DNA of 64,000 bases from Alphaproteobacteria bacterium (lineage in GTDB: Bacteria > Pseudomonadota > Alphaproteobacteria > Rs-D84). Of the stretch, positions 7,097 to 14,321 are shown piece after piece. The notes under the pieces are model-generated. The model worked only from the letters and a program-made list of their open reading frames with translations. It was not told where the DNA came from and made no database searches. Made by a program: the position numbers and the translations under genes. Position 1 is the first letter of the stretch. The number at the start of each line of letters is the position of its first letter. Location: positions 20,691-84,690 of the forward strand of contig JAGBVH010000009.1 in assembly GCA_017630405.1 (NCBI GenBank), in the 5' to 3' direction.

Positions 7097-8905
7097 ATGG
7101 CAAGAACAAAGACAAAATATAGTGCGACTTTTATAAAGAACGAAGAAACCATAGTGACAGATGTCATTATGACGGCTTTGCCGTATGGCGAATTTGGCCC
7201 CCAAAACCCATTGCTTATAATAGACAATGTGGATATGGGAAAAGGTAAAAAGACCCCGCTGCCGGATTTTTCACATGTTATTATTGATGGGACATTTGAC
7301 TGTTCGGACTATACCATAAACGAAACAAGCGTTCTGCCAACTGGTATTACAGAATTAATATGTTTATATTCTATCAACAGTTTGTCCGCTTTGATTGGCA
7401 AATTACCACAAAGCGTTATGCAGGTGACTGTGCGCCCCGCTATATTGAACGCGATTAAAAAGAACCTTGACGAACACAAGGAAGTCGTTAACCAATTTAT
7501 TGAACAATATCCCGATGTCATCACCACCGATGGTAAGCAAACTTTGACAGAAATTTTAATGCTTAACGAACTGTCCAAGCCCGCACAAAAAACAACAACT
7601 ATGGCAGAACAGCAAACAAACAAGCCAACCACACCAATCAAAACAAGCGATTGGTTATCGACAGACGAGGTTATTAATATATGCACAGATTTGTCGGAAG
7701 AGCTGGCCGCACTGACACAGCAAGAATTGACACGTTATGTACAAATGGCACGTTCATCTAAATCAAACCTTAATCTTAGATGCCAGAAAATGCTGCGCGA
7801 TGACGGTGTTGAGATTACCTGTATTCACAACAACGAAATAAGCAAAGTAATCGATTTTATTAGCGCTAAAGTCGCAGAAGCACAAGAACAAAAAATCGAA
7901 AAACCAAAAGAAAAAAAGATAGAAAAAGAACAACCTAAACAAACCAACATTCCAGAAAAGACTCAGCCTGCGACACAGGAATTACAGGTAATCAAAATCA
8001 ATAAATTTATTACTAAGGCTGCATGGAAAAAAATACGCGCAAAATGGAAAAACAATGTTGGTGCAATGTTAAGTGCACTTAGGGACATAGAAGTCATCAA
8101 TGTAAACCCGACCGATACACAGGGCGGAAAAGTTCAATATGTTGAAGACGGGGTGATTAAAACATCTGCAAATATCGTATTAAAAAACAGCAACTATCTG
8201 GCACAAGAATTCGGCATACTGGACAATAACAATGCACGAATCATATGGACAATATATGGTAATACTTTTGTTTGTCAGCACTTCTTAAAAACGCATATGG
8301 ATCCGAAAAGCAATTCTAAATATAAACAGATAATAAGAAGCAAACCCGTCGAACTATCGGATCAAGAATACGCAAAACTTCTTAGCGTGACTGAACTTAT
8401 CAAAGAGTTAGAAGACGGTCGTGGGGATGCAACCCCGCCTTTGGATGAACTTGATGAAGATAACGAAGACGACCACGACGATATCGATACAACAGAAGCG
8501 CCAAAGGAAACAAATGCATCAGTCGATGCAATGGTTGATATGGACGCCCAGAAAGCTACTACAGAAGCCATCACGCCAGAAACGCCTGTGGTTGATATTA
8601 CACCAGTAAAACCAACAACCGAAAAAGCAACAAAAAAAGCAAAAAATCCTGTCGCGCAACAAAAAACATGGCAAGCGTTGTATTCTATGCACGCGGAATT
8701 TACCACAACAATTGAAAATATAGATCTGCGCCAGAAACAAATCGCAGCCGAATTGATGATTACAGAAACAGAAACATCAATCAAACTGACCGAAGAGTTG
8801 CAACAGTTGTTGGCCAAGAAACTTGCATACGAAGAAGGATTGAAAAAATTCCGCGAGGCCGCAACATATATGCACGAAATCCAACAACAGTTCAAAACAA
8901 AATAA
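7097..8905 (+). CDS. Large acidic/coiled-coil protein of unknown function, LRR-like N-terminus
   Basis: 602 residues starting at ATG 7097, 8 bases from AAGAGG (7083-7088); an ATG at 7091 is too close to it. No signal peptide or membrane helix. Around residues 55-125, phrases like LPTGITELICL and LPQSVMQVTV resemble the short repeats of bacterial leucine-rich proteins, though only two units are visible. Linkers follow: Thr/Gln-rich near 170-190, then Lys/Glu/Pro-rich at about 265-300. A compact middle domain lies at about 310-410, then an Asp/Glu-rich stretch near 445-465, Thr/Pro/Ala-rich sequence, and a C-terminal coiled coil (about 530-602). The gene stands alone between promoter and terminator. 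The modular, linker-rich build recalls secreted effectors, but no secretion signal is shown. Function unknown. Confidence 0.6.
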   Translation: MARTKTKYSATFIKNEETIVTDVIMTALPYGEFGPQNPLLIIDNVDMGKGKKTPLPDFSHVIIDGTFDCSDYTINETSVLPTGITELICLYSINSLSALIGKLPQSVMQVTVRPAILNAIKKNLDEHKEVVNQFIEQYPDVITTDGKQTLTEILMLNELSKPAQKTTTMAEQQTNKPTTPIKTSDWLSTDEVINICTDLSEELAALTQQELTRYVQMARSSKSNLNLRCQKMLRDDGVEITCIHNNEISKVIDFISAKVAEAQEQKIEKPKEKKIEKEQPKQTNIPEKTQPATQELQVIKINKFITKAAWKKIRAKWKNNVGAMLSALRDIEVINVNPTDTQGGKVQYVEDGVIKTSANIVLKNSNYLAQEFGILDNNNARIIWTIYGNTFVCQHFLKTHMDPKSNSKYKQIIRSKPVELSDQEYAKLLSVTELIKELEDGRGDATPPLDELDEDNEDDHDDIDTTEAPKETNASVDAMVDMDAQKATTEAITPETPVVDITPVKPTTEKATKKAKNPVAQQKTWQALYSMHAEFTTTIENIDLRQKQIAAELMITETETSIKLTEELQQLLAKKLAYEEGLKKFREAATYMHEIQQQFKTK

Positions 8906-8909
8906 AAAG

Positions 8910-8930
8910 TGGGACAATCGTCCCATTTTT
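8910..8930 (+). terminator. Rho-independent terminator
   Basis: TGGGAC, loop AATC, GTCCCA, then T-run. It ends the transcript of the 602-residue protein. Confidence 0.85.
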
Positions 8931-8945
8931 TATTTTATTTTGATA

Positions 8946-8974
8946 TTGCAAGCCACCAATTCGACCTGTATAAT
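8946..8974 (+). promoter_or_regulatory. Promoter of fabH-ihfA
   Basis: TTGCAA (8946-8951), 17-base spacer, TATAAT (8969-8974). An AAGGAA ribosome site lies before the fabH ATG. Confidence 0.7.
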
Positions 8975-9006
8975 ACCTTGGCAAAAAAGTAAGGAACTTA
9001 TCAAAA

Positions 9007-9945
9007 ATGGGAAACAGACTGATTGGGTACGGCTCTTATCTGCCGGAACGCGTGATGACCAATCAAGATTTTGAAAAAATTATGGACACTTCGGACGAGT
9101 GGATTGTTTCCCGCACCGGCATGCGCGAACGACACATGGCACGCGACGATGAAACCGTTGTCGACATGGCAGCAATTGCCGCACAGCGCGCGTTGGATAA
9201 CGCAAAACTGACCATAGATGATATTGATTTAATCATTGTGGCAAATGTTAGCGCCGAATTAGACTTTCCGTCCGTTGGGTGCCAAATTTTGGGCAAACTG
9301 GGCGCGACCAAAAACATACCTGCCTTTGATGTTCGTGGGGCATGTACAGGCTATATATACGCCCTGCACTGCGCACGCGCGTTCTTTACTGCCGGCATCC
9401 ATAACCGCATTATGATTATCGGTGCGGAAAAGATGTCACGCTTTATCGACTGGTCCGACCGCAGTACCGCTGTATTATTTGGCGATGGCGCAGGCGCGAT
9501 GATATTCGAACATTCCACATCCAGTTATTCTGGCATAATCGATACAGTGATTATGAGCGATGGCAACGAATTTAATATGCTGCATGGCTCAACCGACCAC
9601 AGAATAATTATGAACGGCCCAGAAACCTATAAAAAGGCCGTACAACTGATGCCAGATGCCGCACGATACATCATGAGCCATGCTGGCATCACTGCAGACA
9701 ATGTGGACTGGATTATTCCACATCAGGCAAATTTGCGCATCATTCAAAGTTGCGCAGAAAAACTGGATTTTCCGATGGAGAAAATTCTGGTAACAGTAGA
9801 TAAGCATGCAAATACCAGTGGTGCATCTGGTGTTTTAGCATTGTCTTATGCGTTTGATAATGATATTATTAAACGTGGTCAATTAATTTTGTATCCCGCG
9901 TTCGGCAGTGGACTGACCTGGGGCGCGGCTTTAATTAGGGTGTAA
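9007..9945 (+). CDS. fabH: 3-oxoacyl-ACP synthase III (KAS III)
   Basis: 312 residues. It starts fatty acid synthesis by condensing acetyl-CoA with malonyl-ACP. The thiolase-fold Cys-His-Asn triad is visible: Cys in GACTGYIYA (about 113), His in IIPHQANLRI (about 240) and Asn in KHANTSGASG (about 270). The N-terminal GYGSYLPERV and SRTGMRERH are typical. ihfA follows after 3 bases, the usual alphaproteobacterial order, but plsX, which often precedes fabH, is 12 kb away next to rpmF. Confidence 0.95.
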   Translation: MGNRLIGYGSYLPERVMTNQDFEKIMDTSDEWIVSRTGMRERHMARDDETVVDMAAIAAQRALDNAKLTIDDIDLIIVANVSAELDFPSVGCQILGKLGATKNIPAFDVRGACTGYIYALHCARAFFTAGIHNRIMIIGAEKMSRFIDWSDRSTAVLFGDGAGAMIFEHSTSSYSGIIDTVIMSDGNEFNMLHGSTDHRIIMNGPETYKKAVQLMPDAARYIMSHAGITADNVDWIIPHQANLRIIQSCAEKLDFPMEKILVTVDKHANTSGASGVLALSYAFDNDIIKRGQLILYPAFGSGLTWGAALIRV

Positions 9946-9948
9946 AAA

Positions 9949-10236
9949 ATGGCAACAATAACAAGAAGTGACTTTGCAGACAGACTGCGTGAACGTTTTG
10001 GCCTGACCACAGCGGACGCATATAAAATGATTGATGTTATATTCGATGAAATACGCGAATCTTTGGTAAATGGCGAAGAAGTTAAATTTGCTGGATTCGG
10101 CACATTCAAGATACTTGAAAAAAATGCCCGTATGGGCCGCAACCCCAAAACAGGCGAAGCCGCGGTTATTTCCGCACGACGCGTTGCCACATTCAGACCA
10201 AGTAACGAATTTCGTGAACGGGTCGCCAAGAAATAA
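9949..10236 (+). CDS. ihfA: Integration host factor alpha subunit
   Basis: 95 residues of the HU/IHF family: N-terminal helical dimer part, then GFGTFKI and the beta-arm segment with ARMGRNPKTGE, whose Pro intercalates into DNA. The position directly after fabH supports IhfA rather than HU. It bends DNA at specific sites for transcription, recombination and replication control and works as a heterodimer with IhfB (not in this window). A strong terminator follows, shared with the convergent mraZ. Confidence 0.88.
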   Translation: MATITRSDFADRLRERFGLTTADAYKMIDVIFDEIRESLVNGEEVKFAGFGTFKILEKNARMGRNPKTGEAAVISARRVATFRPSNEFRERVAKK

Positions 10237-10240
10237 GAAA

Positions 10241-10264
10241 AAACCGCCAGTCGGCGGTTTTTTT
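10241..10264. terminator. Bidirectional terminator between ihfA and mraZ
   Basis: A-run, ACCGCC, loop AGTC, GGCGGT, T-run. It works for ihfA on plus and, by symmetry, for mraZ on minus. Confidence 0.85.
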
Positions 10265-10284
10265 AGACAAGAAAGAAACTTTTT

Positions 10285-10734
10285 TTATTCAGCAATCCGT
10301 AAATTTGGACGCGCAGCGCGCAGATTCTGCATCGATTTTTCCTGGGCTGCACGAAATGATTCTGGGTTCCAGATTTGAAAACTGTTACCACGACCAACAA
10401 AAACAGCAGTATCTGCAATCCCCGCATGCGCCAACAGGTCGGACGGAATAACTATACGCCCCGTCACATCAAATGCTAATGGGCGTGCATCCGCAAATAA
10501 CAGCGCAGTCAAATCGTCAAGTTCGCTGTCAAAAATACCCATTTTATCGGTGGCGGCCGCCATCTTTTCCATACGAGACATCGAAAAACCTTCGATACAA
10601 TTGTTAGTAAAAGAACGATATAAAACAACACCAGCAAAGTCTTCACCAGCAACCGAAGCACGAAAAGAGGCCGGAACAGAAATACGTCCCTTTGTATCCA
10701 AACGATTTTCATAAGATGAGAGAAACAATGACAT
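10285..10734 (-). CDS. mraZ: Transcriptional regulator MraZ, outside a dcw cluster
   Basis: 149 residues with two SpoVT/AbrB-like halves: N-terminal NRLDTKGRISVPASFR and C-terminal FDVTGRIVIPSDLL, the two DNA-contacting DxxGR signatures. I start at ATG 10734 (MSLFLSS), the family's usual start; a longer frame to 10803 would run into the promoter. MraZ normally heads the division and cell-wall cluster and represses it, but here rsmH/mraW does not follow and the gene converges with ihfA. The upstream region carries a consensus-like promoter with phased repeats that look like its own operator. Confidence 0.9.
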   Translation of the reverse strand: MSLFLSSYENRLDTKGRISVPASFRASVAGEDFAGVVLYRSFTNNCIEGFSMSRMEKMAAATDKMGIFDSELDDLTALLFADARPLAFDVTGRIVIPSDLLAHAGIADTAVFVGRGNSFQIWNPESFRAAQEKSMQNLRAARPNLRIAE

Positions 10735-10793
10735 TACTTTCTTATGCTCTTTTTTTGGGCGGATTCCCGCGACCTCTTTGTACTTCAAGAAAG

Positions 10794-10822
10794 AATGTAG
10801 CACGGCATTTTATGGTTGTCAA
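10794..10822 (-). promoter_or_regulatory. mraZ promoter
   Basis: On the minus strand, TTGACA (10822-10817), 17-base spacer, TACATT (10799-10794). One operator-like repeat lies within the spacer. A leader of about 50 bases precedes the ATG. Confidence 0.75.
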
Positions 10823-10858
10823 TGACATTTTATAGTTTTTCTATGGTATTTTATGGTT
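10807..10858. promoter_or_regulatory. Phased repeats upstream of mraZ, candidate MraZ box
   Basis: ATTTTATGGTT occurs at 10807-10817 and 10848-10858, with ATTTTATAGTT at 10827-10837. Reading only TATGG-type cores, copies start at 10811, 10831 (TATAG), 10842 and 10852, multiples of about 10 bases. Known MraZ boxes are GTGGG-type repeats at 10-base spacing. The array overlaps the mraZ promoter spacer and extends upstream, as expected for autorepression. Confidence 0.6.
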
Positions 10859-10913
10859 TAAATAACAAAAATTAAAAAAATTAAAATATTTTTAAAATAA
10901 ATGCATTTTGTGC

Positions 10914-10943
10914 TTGACCTCCGATTCGTTTTTGTTCTAAGAT
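10914..10943 (+). promoter_or_regulatory. Promoter for the 113-residue gene, with a GANTC site in the spacer
   Basis: TTGACC (10914-10919), 18-base spacer, TAAGAT (10938-10943). The spacer contains GATTC at 10923-10927, a CcrM methylation site. The transcript would have a leader of about 170 bases. Confidence 0.55.
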
Positions 10944-10973
10944 GTTTGTATAGACAAGGAAGAAAGAAAGAAA

Positions 10974-11068
10974 AGCCCCAGATTTCTGCCAAGTCTGCAG
11001 ATTTCTGGGGATTTCAAAAAAGGATTCAAAAAAAATTTTTAATTTTTGTAAATACCGAAGTATTTACA
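10974..11068 (+). promoter_or_regulatory. Structured 5' leader with two hairpins
   Basis: First hairpin: CCCCAGA pairs with TCTGGGG, with inner CTGC/GCAG (about 10976-11010). Second: TGTAAATAC, loop CGAA, GTATTTACA (11047-11068). Neither is followed directly by a T-run; AT-rich linkers separate them. Role unknown. No known riboswitch was recognised. Together with the promoter this accounts for the 10859-11118 gap. Confidence 0.5.
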
Positions 11069-11118
11069 TAAATTATAAGATTTTTTAACAAAAACACCCA
11101 GAAAGGAGGGGAACCGCT

Positions 11119-11460
11119 ATGACAAAAAACATTAAAGAAATTATGATTGCTCTGAACAAAGTCCTGACCACAACAGTTTGGGTTAACGAAGATCGTCAGA
11201 TTATCTCTTTGGCAGACGAATTACAGATTGGCGTAAACAACACACCACGTTCTATTGAAGATTTACCACGCGCTTCTTTGGTTGGCGCATATGTATCCCT
11301 GCAGATTCGCACAGACAACTTTGAAACATCTGCGGAAAGTATGGATACAAAAACTTTGGCTTTGCGCGTAAAAGAAATGGTTTTCGCAGAAGCCAAGAAA
11401 GCCATGGACAGCGCAGACAACGCAACAACGTCCAACGAACAAGTTGCTATGGCCGCATAA
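11119..11460 (+). CDS. Small cytosolic protein of unknown function
   Basis: 113 residues, start fixed by a strong AAGGAGG ribosome site 10 bases upstream. No signal peptide or membrane helix. The N-terminal two thirds alternate hydrophobic and polar residues, with VWVNEDRQIISLADELQIG near the start; the C-terminal third is Ala/Lys/Glu-rich and probably helical. No family was recognised. The strong ribosome site, long structured leader and own terminator suggest an abundant, regulated monocistronic product. The GANTC site in the promoter hints at cell-cycle timing. Confidence 0.6.
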   Translation: MTKNIKEIMIALNKVLTTTVWVNEDRQIISLADELQIGVNNTPRSIEDLPRASLVGAYVSLQIRTDNFETSAESMDTKTLALRVKEMVFAEAKKAMDSADNATTSNEQVAMAA

Positions 11461-11520
11461 TACCGGTCACAAGCGGTTCAAAGGACAAAAAGTTTCCGTT
11501 TATCGGAAGGAAGGGAGCAG

Positions 11521-11554
11521 CCGTCGTCAAGTAATTGCCGACGGTTCTTTTTTT
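11521..11554 (+). terminator. Terminator of the 113-residue gene
   Basis: CCGTCG, mismatch, CAA, loop GTAA, TTG, mismatch, CGACGG, then TTC and seven T. Confidence 0.75.
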
Positions 11555-11561
11555 GCCATTA

Positions 11562-11588
11562 AAAAATCCCCATTTTTGGGGATTTTTT
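11562..11588. terminator. Second, symmetric terminator
   Basis: A-run and TCCCC, loop ATTTTT, GGGGA and T-run. It is symmetric, so it can also end the convergent minus-strand gene that stops at 11609. Confidence 0.8.
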
Positions 11589-11608
11589 TTAATTCAAAGC
11601 ATACTGTT

Positions 11609-12496
11609 TTAATATTTCAGCGCACCTTCGCACGCGTCTGCAACTGTTGATGCGCGTTTGATTACGCTTATCTGGGTTGCATTAAATATTGTTGCTGCAC
11701 CACTGGCAACAGTCGCCGTACCTGCCAGTACATTTGATGCAGTATTTAAATTCTTTTCCTTTTGATTATTTGCCATACGCATTTCATCGGTATTCGACAA
11801 TGCGGACGTGATTGTACCCGCCGCACCGGTCGCCGCACCAACCACACTGGATGCAAACGCGCCGGTCGCACGATTGTCAATCTTGCTTAAATCAACTGTT
11901 GACCATTCGTCACATACGCGTACGATGGTTTCAATACGACCCAAATCTTCTTCGGATGCTGTGCGTGATATACGCGCCTGACCATATGCCGCGGACAATT
12001 CCTTGACCGATGCAAGACAATCGGACACTTGTTCCGTCAGGCTGCCGCGGGCCTTTTTCATATTCACACCACCAACGGCCGCACCCGCGATATTGGTCGC
12101 AGTCGTTGCCGCCAATGTGCCTGTACGAATATTGCCCAGTGTTTCGGATTTTTTTGCCAATTCATCATATTCGTTGGAACCTTGCTCTGGCGCTTCATTA
12201 TCAACTTCTACACACGCAACTACACAAAATTCTTCACCAGGAGGGCATGAAGCACATTCAAGTTTTTTATCAATTTTCGCCTTGGCAATACCGGTTCCCA
12301 ATGCGACACCACCGGCCACAGTACCAACCGCCGATACCGCTGTACCAACACCAGCCATGGTCTTCATTGTATTCAATTCTTCGGAAATACCGCCACAAGC
12401 AGCACGAGCCTTATTAAGTGCCGTTTCTATATCGACCGCTGCTTGTGCCGATGACATAATTCCTAATAATGCAAAAACAGATAATGCCGTACGCAT
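11609..12496 (-). CDS. Secreted Gly/Ala-rich protein of unknown function
   Basis: 295 residues with a Sec signal peptide (cleavage probable after Ala-Gln-Ala, about residue 19). Several Gly/Ala/Val-rich hydrophobic stretches (about 47-70, 127-145, 210-230 and 255-275) could insert in membrane or pack as helices. Between them are Cys pairs, including CASCPPGEEFCVVAC (about 80-94). The long purine run AAAGGGGGGG just before the ATG is a strong ribosome site. No family was recognised; the composition resembles an envelope-associated protein. Monocistronic. Confidence 0.55.
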   Translation of the reverse strand: MRTALSVFALLGIMSSAQAAVDIETALNKARAACGGISEELNTMKTMAGVGTAVSAVGTVAGGVALGTGIAKAKIDKKLECASCPPGEEFCVVACVEVDNEAPEQGSNEYDELAKKSETLGNIRTGTLAATTATNIAGAAVGGVNMKKARGSLTEQVSDCLASVKELSAAYGQARISRTASEEDLGRIETIVRVCDEWSTVDLSKIDNRATGAFASSVVGAATGAAGTITSALSNTDEMRMANNQKEKNLNTASNVLAGTATVASGAATIFNATQISVIKRASTVADACEGALKY

Positions 12497-12547
12497 TTAC
12501 CCCCCCTTTATGTTATATTTATCCCTATTATATCACGAAGCACGCAA

Positions 12548-13648
12548 CTACGCAACTTTCTTAATATCAGATTTAATACTGCGCACATATTTACGCAATT
12601 CATCAATCGCAACCAATGAACCATCGCGTTTTTCAGCCGACCAATAGTCCCAGCCATTAAAACTGACACTGCGCTGCAGTTTTGCCGCCATAACATGAAT
12701 AGAAGCCTTGCCATACAACGGATGCGTCAATTGACCATCACGCGTTATCATCACACGTTCGCCACGCGGACTGACCAATGTTTGACCAACATACAACAGG
12801 CCGCCATCAATCAATTCTTTGAACGCAACACGAACTTCATCGCGCTTTGGCTTAGCAACTTCAATATCCGACAAATCAATTGATGTCACAGAATTTACAC
12901 GCGCACGCGCCGCCAGCGCATAGGACTCTTCGCGTTCAATACCGATAAATTGACGGCCCAGTTCCTTGGCCACAGCCGCGGTTGTGCCACTGCCCACAAA
13001 TGGGTCAAGAATAATATCGCCAGCCTTGGTCGAAGATAAAATCACACGACGCAATAAATCCATTGGCTTTTGCGTATTATGTAAACTTTTGCCCGCCGCA
13101 TCTTTGACACGCTCTTCGCCCAGACAAATATTGATATCCCAGTCCGAGCGCATCTGTTTGCCGCCATTGAATTTCTTCATCGTTTCATAATTAAAAGTAT
13201 ATTTACCGGTCTTGGTCGGCGTGGCCCAGATTAATGTTTCATGCGCATTGGTAAAGCGCGTACCACGAAAATTCGGCATAGGATTTGTTTTTACCCAAAC
13301 AATGTCATTTAAAATCCAAAAGCCCAAATCCTGTAATATTGCGCCAACGCGAAAGATATTGTGATAACTGCCGATTGTCCACATTGCGCCATTTGGTTTT
13401 AGAACGCGTTTACATTCTGCCAACCAAGCGCGCGTAAATTCATCATAGGCCGCAGATGATTCAAAGGAATCCCATTCGTCACGAACCGCGCGGGCCGCCG
13501 TTTGATCTTCGGGTCTATATAATGTTTTAGCACCCAATTGCAAATTGTATGGAGGATCTGCGAAGACAGCATCGACTGAGCCATCCGGAATACGGCGCAT
13601 CATCTCGATACAGTCACCTAATAAAATTTGATTTAAGAAGCGTTCCAT
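12548..13648 (-). CDS. ccrM: Cell-cycle DNA adenine methyltransferase CcrM (GANTC)
   Basis: 366 residues of the beta-class N6-adenine methyltransferase family. Catalytic FADPPYNLQ is at about 29-37, followed by GSYHNIFRVG, NDIVWVKTNPMPNF, HNTQKP and the SAM motif DPFVGSGTT. The C-terminal extension (about 270-366, with LYVGQTL and WDYWSAEKRDG) is the DNA-recognition part typical of CcrM rather than of shorter HinfI-like enzymes. No restriction partner is adjacent. I chose ATG 13648 because family members start about 30 residues before DPPY; an in-frame ATG at 13675 is possible. CcrM methylates GANTC after replication and times gene expression. A GANTC site lies 62 bases upstream (13710-13714). 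Confidence 0.93.
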   Translation of the reverse strand: MERFLNQILLGDCIEMMRRIPDGSVDAVFADPPYNLQLGAKTLYRPEDQTAARAVRDEWDSFESSAAYDEFTRAWLAECKRVLKPNGAMWTIGSYHNIFRVGAILQDLGFWILNDIVWVKTNPMPNFRGTRFTNAHETLIWATPTKTGKYTFNYETMKKFNGGKQMRSDWDINICLGEERVKDAAGKSLHNTQKPMDLLRRVILSSTKAGDIILDPFVGSGTTAAVAKELGRQFIGIEREESYALAARARVNSVTSIDLSDIEVAKPKRDEVRVAFKELIDGGLLYVGQTLVSPRGERVMITRDGQLTHPLYGKASIHVMAAKLQRSVSFNGWDYWSAEKRDGSLVAIDELRKYVRSIKSDIKKVA

Positions 13649-13709
13649 CTCTCTCGCACATCCCTGTAAAGACATTTTATCACATTTTGGTAATTATTTT
13701 TTTGCACCC

Positions 13710-13714
13710 GATTC
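13710..13714. promoter_or_regulatory. GANTC site between ccrM and nrdR
   Basis: GATTC in the 168-base divergent intergenic region, 62 bases upstream of the ccrM start. In Caulobacter the ccrM promoter is itself methylation-controlled; a similar loop here is inferred. No TTAA-N7-TTAA CtrA box was seen. Confidence 0.4.
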
Positions 13715-13816
13715 GTTTTTTTTAAATAAAAGGCTTGATTTTTATAAAAATGTCATTTTTTGTTGAAAATAAATTCTGCTTGCCAACAAGGGATTTGATT
13801 GCTACCGTATATAACT

Positions 13817-14317
13817 ATGAGATGCCCATACTGCAATTCTACAGAAAGTCGCGTGACGGATTCTCGTCCAGACACAGAAGACGCTATTATTCGCCGCCGC
13901 CGCGTGTGCGAACAGTGCGGCGCTAAATTCACAACGGTTGAACGCATACAAATGCGCGATTTGATGGTGCGCAAAAATAGCGGAAAGCTAGAGGCTTTTG
14001 ACCGCGAAAAATTGCGTCGTAGCATCAAATTGGCGTGCCGAAATCGCGATGTAGGTGACGAACAAATTGAAAAGTTGGTCACTTCAATTCATCGCCGTCT
14101 AGAAACAGAAACCACAGATGATGCAGTCACCAGTGTTATGGTTGGGCAAATGGTGTCGGATTCTTTGTTAAATCTTGACCCTATCGCATTCGTTCGCTTT
14201 GCATCTGTTTATCGCAAATTTTCGCGCATTGCGGACTTTAAAAAAATCATTGATCAAATCCCAGAAGATGACGAAGGGGCGGTGGTTTGCAAACTGCCGA
14301 AAACATCGCTGTTCTAG
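13817..14317 (+). CDS. nrdR: Transcriptional repressor NrdR
   Basis: 166 residues: N-terminal zinc ribbon MRCPYCNS...CEQCGAKFTT, then the ATP-cone domain (VRKNSGKLEAFDREKL onward) that senses ATP/dATP. It represses ribonucleotide reductase genes. The ATG at 13817 gives the canonical MRCPYC start but has no Shine-Dalgarno; a TTG at 13799 with AAGGGA upstream would add six residues. Slightly longer than usual at the C-terminus (about 150-160 in most species). slt follows 4 bases later, so the two are coupled. Confidence 0.93.
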   Translation: MRCPYCNSTESRVTDSRPDTEDAIIRRRRVCEQCGAKFTTVERIQMRDLMVRKNSGKLEAFDREKLRRSIKLACRNRDVGDEQIEKLVTSIHRRLETETTDDAVTSVMVGQMVSDSLLNLDPIAFVRFASVYRKFSRIADFKKIIDQIPEDDEGAVVCKLPKTSLF

Positions 14318-14321
14318 AAAC

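Noticed and set aside
8100-8400. RelE-like toxin domain in the 602-residue protein
   Set aside because: One short hydrophobic segment only; no catalytic residues could be aligned.
11500-11530. SRP RNA-like GGAAGGAAGGGAGCAGCCG motif after the 113-residue gene
   Set aside because: The 5' strand required for SRP domain IV (GUCAGG-type) is absent and the outer helix cannot form; the region reads as a 3' tail with a terminator.
13649-13816. CtrA box in the ccrM-nrdR gap
   Set aside because: No TTAA-N7-TTAA was found; only one GANTC site is clear.
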